A stretch of 27,630 nt of DNA, from positions 1-27,630 of the IMG/VR virus record IMGVR_UViG_3300037089_000362; one strand, written 5' to 3'. The position numbers were made by a program, and so were the translations under genes. A model generated the notes under the pieces. The model had not been told where the DNA came from, did no database searches, and saw nothing but the letters and a program-made list of their open reading frames with translations. The stretch comes from a virus. Each line of letters begins with the position of its first letter. The first letter of the stretch is position 1. This document shows positions 24,269 to 27,630 of the stretch, piece after piece.

Positions 24269-24453
24269 TTTTTCCCTCTAATTAAATTTTCAAATTTGAT
24301 CTCCATCTGTTTGGCAACCAACTTTCCTAACTCAAAAATCGCTTGGAATTTTTCCGAGTGCCTATAGGTTAGACGAGTGGGAAGATGCGTAGCTTCCCAC
24401 TTATCTGCTAGTTTCTTCACTTTTATTTCCTTCATATCGTTATAATGTTTCAT
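24259..24453 (-). CDS. 64-aa basic protein, function unknown
   Basis: The product begins MKHYNDMKEIKVKKLADKWE and is helical and lysine-rich. I start it at the ATG at 24453, which overlaps the upstream stop as ATGA and has GTGGAGAA a few bases ahead, in preference to the ATG at 24468. No domain recognised. It sits in the middle of a chain of translationally coupled genes. Confidence 0.65.
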   Translation of the reverse strand: MKHYNDMKEIKVKKLADKWEATHLPTRLTYRHSEKFQAIFELGKLVAKQMEIKFENLIRGKKCA

Positions 24454-24902
24454 AAAAATTCTCCACATTTACAATTTTCAATGTGACACTTACCTTTACC
24501 ATCTGTACTATGGGCAGTAGCTGTATGACCACAATATCCTCTAGCACAAAAACGTTTCCAATCCTGATTCCTACTGCGCCTAATTTTATCCTTTTCCTCT
24601 TCCAAAGGGTCTATAGGTGGTGCTTCCCATTCTACAGCAGATTCATTAAGTGTACCTATAATAGTATATTCAGGTTCTTTTTCCTTTTTTGGCCGACCAC
24701 GTTTACCCGTTCGATAACACTTTAAATCTTTAGGTTCTGTCAGTTCAGCACTAATCTTTACTATCTCTTGTTCACGTAATGTTGAAAATTTCTGTTTATT
24801 CTTCGCTCCCGGTGGCCTACCACGACGCTTAGGCGTATTCGATACGTTTGGTAGTGGCACGTTATTTTCTATTTGTACCTTTAACTGATCAAATAGGCTC
24901 AT
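24450..24902 (-). CDS. AT-hook and zinc-cluster protein
   Basis: The 150-aa product has two AT-hook-like motifs, KRRGRPPGAKNK (~25-36) and GKRGRPKKEK (~66-75), both with the GRP core that inserts in the minor groove of AT-rich DNA. The C-terminus (~118-150) is a Cys/His cluster: C...YCGHTATAH, then C-x5-C-K-C-GEF, a likely zinc site. A DNA-binding regulator or nucleoid-like protein suited to an AT-rich phage genome is inferred. The ribosome site GCAGGAAA is intact, and its ATG overlaps a TGA that once ended the interrupted gene upstream. Confidence 0.75.
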   Translation of the reverse strand: MSLFDQLKVQIENNVPLPNVSNTPKRRGRPPGAKNKQKFSTLREQEIVKISAELTEPKDLKCYRTGKRGRPKKEKEPEYTIIGTLNESAVEWEAPPIDPLEEEKDKIRRSRNQDWKRFCARGYCGHTATAHSTDGKGKCHIENCKCGEFL

Positions 24903-24923
24903 TTATTTTCCTGCTCTAAAACA

Positions 24924-25050
24924 TCACCGGGAGCGACGACGCCCAGATGAAGGCTGACTACGATGCGAAGCACGCGGCCCACGTTAACGTCTCGGGGGCG
25001 TTGCTGCAGCGTAAAAATCATGTCGCGCTGATCCCACAGGGGACGGGATG
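24924..25050 (+). other. 127-bp GC-rich foreign insertion
   Basis: About 60% GC by hand count over 24921-25060 (84 of 140), inside sequence that is clearly AT-rich. On the plus strand it is open from 24920 to the stop at 25073, with GC-rich third codon positions, and reads as part of a protein (ADYDAKHAAHVNVSG; RKNHVALIPQGTG), opposite to the operon around it. The minus strand is also open in two frames. It is bounded by TGA on both sides when read on the minus strand. Biological insertion and assembly or amplification chimera cannot be separated here. Confidence 0.65.
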
Positions 25051-25193
25051 TCAGAATCGTTCCATATTTTTTTAGACTCTTTAATAGCTTTTTCTCTAGC
25101 ACATGCACCCTCTTTGCCAGCACCAACCATTCCTCCATAAATTGCACACGCACCAATAAAAATCAATTCTTCAACATCAAGTGTTGCTTGCAT
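24984..25193 (-). pseudogene. Small operon gene interrupted by the GC-rich insertion
   Basis: A good ribosome site (AAGGAGG) precedes the ATG. The first ~48 residues look native (MQATLDVEELIFIGACAIYG, then GAGKEGACAREKAIKESKKIWNDSD). The frame then enters the GC-rich insert and ends after ~21 unrelated residues, giving 69 aa. If bases 24924-25050 are removed, it continues as DVLEQENK and stops at 24899, making 55 aa and an ATGA overlap with the next gene, as elsewhere in this operon. Function unknown; the conserved-looking part contains a short hydrophobic segment (LIFIGACAIYGGMVGA). Confidence 0.6.
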
Positions 25194-25350
25194 GTTCCTC
25201 CTTAACATTCTTACGAGATACAGAACATGGTTTGCCACATTTAGTACAAATCCAACTGCCGAGACTACTATCTGCATCTTTAGATGCTACACAAGGCGGT
25301 TTTATTGCCTTTATATTACAACATTTGCTGATATATTGAAATTGGCTCAT
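25177..25350 (-). CDS. 57-aa zinc-ribbon-like protein
   Basis: A frame beginning MSQFQYISKCCNIKAIKPPC, with a second cluster WICTKCGKPCS. The CC...C and C-x2-C-x3-C spacing suggests one bound zinc. Its ATG overlaps the upstream stop as ATGA, and its end overlaps the next gene by 17 nt while carrying that gene's AAGGAGG. No family assigned; probably a small nucleic-acid or adaptor protein. Confidence 0.65.
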   Translation of the reverse strand: MSQFQYISKCCNIKAIKPPCVASKDADSSLGSWICTKCGKPCSVSRKNVKEEHASNT

Positions 25351-25520
25351 AGTGTATAAAAGTCTCCTCTAAGCTCCTCAATACTGATTTCTTCGGCCAA
25401 TTCATAAAGTGAATCGGACATAGTATCACCAAATCCTTCAAATGTCTTACCTTGTACATCCATCGAGGCAATAAAATGTCCGGGTTCACAACTAAGAACA
25501 ACATTGTGTGTTTTTATCAT
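25347..25520 (-). CDS. 57-aa protein, function unknown
   Basis: The product begins MIKTHNVVLSCEPGHFIASM and ends in an acidic helix (YELAEEISIEELRGDFYTL). I start it at the ATG with AGGAGC ahead, overlapping the nucleotidyltransferase stop as ATGA; a longer frame from 25550 lies inside that gene. No domain is recognised. Small mixed alpha/beta shape. Confidence 0.7.
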   Translation of the reverse strand: MIKTHNVVLSCEPGHFIASMDVQGKTFEGFGDTMSDSLYELAEEISIEELRGDFYTL

Positions 25521-26311
25521 ATAGCTCCTATTGATTGTTCCATTTCCCAATGCTCTCGATAAGCATTAGCTACTGCATTTGATAATAAATGTACATCTAC
25601 ATTCTCAGGTAGATCACTTTTTTCTAATAGAAGTTCACAGTCAGCCATTAATTCTTTTCCAATTGAAAATATTTCATCTTGGAAAAACTTTCCTATTCTA
25701 ATTTCAATTAAGAAATTTTTTTTCTTTGAAGGTAACGTTAGAAACTTATCGGTCAACAACTCTTTACATTCTAATAACAGTCGAATGTAGTGCATGGCAA
25801 ACTTAACATCATACCCGTATTTTTCAATTAGGTCGGGACGTTGCCCATGTCTTCCCATTCCACGTTCACCTGTAAGCCTCATACGCTGACTATTAGCAAA
25901 TCCTAAATACTGTTTGGCTGCTTTCTTGGTCAATAATTGCTCACGTAATGGTACAATATGGTTCTCCCAAACAGTGTTTAAATGATAAACAGGGGAATAT
26001 AAATAATGAAGAATAGCAGGATTGCCCTTCATCATCAATTCGGCCCAACGATGCAAACTGTACATCGTAATATCCACATCATTGGCAGTGTTCTTCTCCG
26101 CTTGAGAACCACTAGACCATACAAAATGCTCCATAGTTTTGATACCTAATATACGGTCAGGAGGTTCTACATAGCATCCATAAATGTCCAAATCATCATA
26201 CCCCTCCACTTTGGCACCATGAAGCGTAGAACCCCCTACGAACAAATGAATAATGCTCGATTTGTCTAATGGAAACCCATTCGTAAGTACATGACCGAGT
26301 AAGTCGTTCAT
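25517..26311 (-). CDS. RlaP/YcgL-type nucleotidyltransferase (DNA polymerase beta superfamily)
   Basis: The 264-aa product has the minimal nucleotidyltransferase signature: GGS (26-28) followed by D40-L-D42 in YDDLDIYG, and a third acidic candidate in NDVDITMYSLH (D78 or D80). The helical second half (KKAAKQYLGFANSQRMRLTG; YDVKFAMHYIRLLLE) matches the RlaP-type predicted RNA-repair family. It would transfer a nucleotide to RNA or protein; the substrate is unknown. There is no Shine-Dalgarno, but a promoter whose -10 ends 6 nt before the ATG lies in the 3' end of recA, so a leaderless message independent of recA is likely. Confidence 0.8.
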   Translation of the reverse strand: MNDLLGHVLTNGFPLDKSSIIHLFVGGSTLHGAKVEGYDDLDIYGCYVEPPDRILGIKTMEHFVWSSGSQAEKNTANDVDITMYSLHRWAELMMKGNPAILHYLYSPVYHLNTVWENHIVPLREQLLTKKAAKQYLGFANSQRMRLTGERGMGRHGQRPDLIEKYGYDVKFAMHYIRLLLECKELLTDKFLTLPSKKKNFLIEIRIGKFFQDEIFSIGKELMADCELLLEKSDLPENVDVHLLSNAVANAYREHWEMEQSIGAI

Positions 26312-26317
26312 AAATCA

Positions 26318-26346
26318 ACCATATCACGCTGTCTGAGGCTTGTCAA
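26318..26346 (-). promoter_or_regulatory. Sigma-70 promoter with extended -10 inside the recA 3' end, predicted leaderless
   Basis: On the minus strand: TTGACA (26346-26341), 17 nt ending in TGA, then TATGGT (26323-26318), then 6 nt and the ATG at 26311. The TG of the extended -10 belongs to the recA stop codon. The -10 itself is weaker than at the other two sites. Confidence 0.55.
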
Positions 26347-27391
26347 GCCCAAATCCAATTATTTTTTTAAAGGCTGTAGGATTCGATTCTAGCCACGATC
26401 TAAGGGCTTCCTTGCCGTGAGCTACCCGCTCTCCTTCAAAATCAAAATAGGCCCCTTTCTGAGCGATTACACCACTATCTATAGCGTGGTCTAAGATGTT
26501 TCCCGTTTGATCTATCCCTGTTTCATAAAACAAATCAACCGTTGTTTCACGAAAAGGTGTAGATACTTTGTTTTTTGTACATTTGATTTTAATGGTATGG
26601 CCGATAATAGTGTCTCCATCTTTTATTGCCTCTTTACGACGTAAATCTAGCCTAATGCTCGCATAAAACCGCAACGCACGTCCACCACTTGTTACCTCAG
26701 GATTTCCATATACTATCCCAATTTTCTCCCTGATTTGATTTAAGAATACCAAGGTACAGTTGTTTTCATTAGCAATTCCTCTAAGCTTACGCATAGATTG
26801 TGACATAAGTCTAGCTTGAAGTCCCATAAATGATGATCCCATATCACCGTCTAACTCGGCTTGTGGTACTAATGCACTGACACTATCAACAACTATTAGT
26901 TCAACTGCTCCAGTTTTTACAATCTCTTCAACTACGGTTAATGCCTCTTCACCACTATCCGGCTGGTTTACAAAAAGATCGGTTGTATTGACGCCTAATT
27001 TAGATGCCCATGAAATGTCAAAACTGTGTTCAGCATCTACAAAAGCACATAAATGTCCTTGTTTTTGATACTCACTAATTAGCCACAAAGCTAAGGTAGT
27101 TTTCCCTCCAGACTCTGCTCCATATACTTCACATATACGACCAATTGGTAATCCTGTTCCTAAAATATAATCTAATGTTGGCAATCCTGTAGTTATGGAT
27201 GGCACAGGCTCAACAATACGATCCCCCAAACGTACTAATGAATTTGTGGTATTAAACTGTTTGTTAATTGAGCGTTCAACTTCTTTTAGTGCTGTAAATT
27301 TATCTTCTTTAGAGTCAATTTTAGATTTTTCTTTTGTTTCTTTTTTAGTTTGCGGTAGCACTTCTGACAGTTCCTGCAATGCTTTTGACAT
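26324..27391 (-). CDS. recA: RecA-family recombinase
   Basis: A 355-aa strand-exchange ATPase. Walker A is GAESGGKTT (91-99), VDAEHSFD follows (118-125), Walker B is ELIVVDSVSAL (164-173), loop L1 region DGDMGSSFMGLQARLMSQ, and the sensor VFLNQIR (215-221). The central domain is full length and the C-terminal DNA-binding extension is short. It has a ~65-residue N-terminal region rich in Lys/Glu that is longer than in E. coli RecA. Ribosome site AAGGAAA; the start overlaps the end of the endonuclease VII gene by ~47 nt. Phage-borne RecA of this type serves recombination-dependent replication and repair. Confidence 0.95.
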   Translation of the reverse strand: MSKALQELSEVLPQTKKETKEKSKIDSKEDKFTALKEVERSINKQFNTTNSLVRLGDRIVEPVPSITTGLPTLDYILGTGLPIGRICEVYGAESGGKTTLALWLISEYQKQGHLCAFVDAEHSFDISWASKLGVNTTDLFVNQPDSGEEALTVVEEIVKTGAVELIVVDSVSALVPQAELDGDMGSSFMGLQARLMSQSMRKLRGIANENNCTLVFLNQIREKIGIVYGNPEVTSGGRALRFYASIRLDLRRKEAIKDGDTIIGHTIKIKCTKNKVSTPFRETTVDLFYETGIDQTGNILDHAIDSGVIAQKGAYFDFEGERVAHGKEALRSWLESNPTAFKKIIGFGLDKPQTA

Positions 27392-27630
27392 TAATTGGTT
27401 TCCTTTTTAAATATTGGATTGCTTTTTTTAATATTATGCAATTGTCTTTTGAGAACCCTAATATTGAATTACAATTGGTACACAATAAACCTCTTATACA
27501 TTTTCCACAAGATTTATTTCCCTTACAACAATTGTGATCATGATCCACATGCCACGTTCCTTGACCTCTCGGTTTATTTTCTCCACAAAGGGCACAACTA
27601 TTATTTTGAAAAGTTAATATAGTATTAAAT
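27345..27630 (-). CDS. Recombination endonuclease VII (5' end outside window)
   Basis: The frame is open to the right window edge. Visible motifs are those of phage T4 endonuclease VII: CALCG zinc pair, HVDHDHNCC, IRGLLCTNCNSILGFSKDN and a final helix LKKAIQYLKRK. The enzyme cuts Holliday junctions and other branches, fitting its place before recA. A GTG at 27548 could be misread as a start, but the first zinc pair lies upstream of it, so the true start is beyond the window. It could also act as a free-standing homing nuclease, as some family members do. Confidence 0.85.
   Translation of the reverse strand, partial: FNTILTFQNNSCALCGENKPRGQGTWHVDHDHNCCKGNKSCGKCIRGLLCTNCNSILGFSKDNCIILKKAIQYLKRKPINVKSIAGTVRSATAN

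Noticed and set aside
24060-24281. Plus-strand 73-codon frame
   Set aside because: Antisense to the lipoprotein-like gene, which has a ribosome site, a signal sequence and overlapping neighbours.
24899-25156. Minus-strand 85-codon frame running through the GC-rich insert
   Set aside because: Its only native-looking part is the last eight codons; the rest is antisense to or out of frame with better candidates. It is explained by the insertion joining two frames.
1-27630. tRNA genes, rRNA, CRISPR arrays, insertion sequences, terminal repeats
   Set aside because: No cloverleaf T-arm motif, regularly spaced repeat, transposase or long direct or inverted repeat was seen. A structure search would be needed to exclude a tRNA with certainty.

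Overview
The window is a stretch of a tailed-phage genome (free or integrated), AT-rich and densely packed, with two convergent gene blocks. Podovirus-like architecture is suggested by a tail nozzle/hub-like protein followed by three large internal-virion (ejection) candidates, one of which carries a lytic transglycosylase domain, and then by small membrane proteins of a probable lysis cassette. The host is probably an Acidobacteriota member. That rests on the HGFLR...DGT...D.PG repeats and the many putative Ig (He_PIG type) domains, which are typical of predicted secreted proteins in that phylum. It is an inference and is not proven by the window.

Layout. (1) 2-13100, plus strand, virion genes: a 5'-truncated fibre-like protein with HAF-like repeats and an Ig domain; a 138-aa protein sharing its C-terminal module; an inserted GIY-YIG homing endonuclease; the 1149-aa nozzle-like protein; two small structural proteins; a GNAT-like protein; three internal virion proteins. 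(2) 13101-16121: a 50-aa protein with its own promoter, a lysis-like cassette (SleB-like hydrolase, two one-span membrane proteins), a metallophosphoesterase, an HNH endonuclease and a dCMP deaminase. (3) 16078-20618: two proteins with Sec signal peptides, one of 1392 aa that is rich in cysteine pairs and ends in four Ig repeats. (4) 20619-23907: a small protein behind a strong promoter, a dATP/dGTP diphosphohydrolase-like protein, an RlpA-like cell-wall enzyme, a 41-aa basic protein, a compact adenosylcobalamin-dependent ribonucleotide reductase and a small HNH endonuclease. (5) A hairpin at 23905-23936 separates the two blocks. (6) 23988-27630, minus strand: endonuclease VII (cut by the window edge), RecA, an RlaP-type nucleotidyltransferase and a chain of small genes linked by ATGA overlaps.

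How it fits together. Region 5 plus the dCMP deaminase and ribonucleotide reductase supply and clean dNTP pools for replication. RecA and endonuclease VII handle recombination and branched DNA. Regions 1-3 build the virion, open the cell and apparently export fibre-like proteins.

Most notable observations: no CCWGG and no GGWCC site seen anywhere in 27.6 kb, although CCSGG and GGSCC are frequent; three promoters of the same design placed exactly 6 nt before an ATG that lacks a Shine-Dalgarno sequence (predicted leaderless mRNAs); a 127-bp GC-rich insertion that breaks a small operon gene, whose removal restores the frame and an ATGA overlap; phage-encoded secreted cysteine-rich Ig proteins; and a nozzle gene that seems to have lost its start codon to a homing-endonuclease insertion. 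No tRNA, rRNA or CRISPR array was seen. All counts were made by eye.
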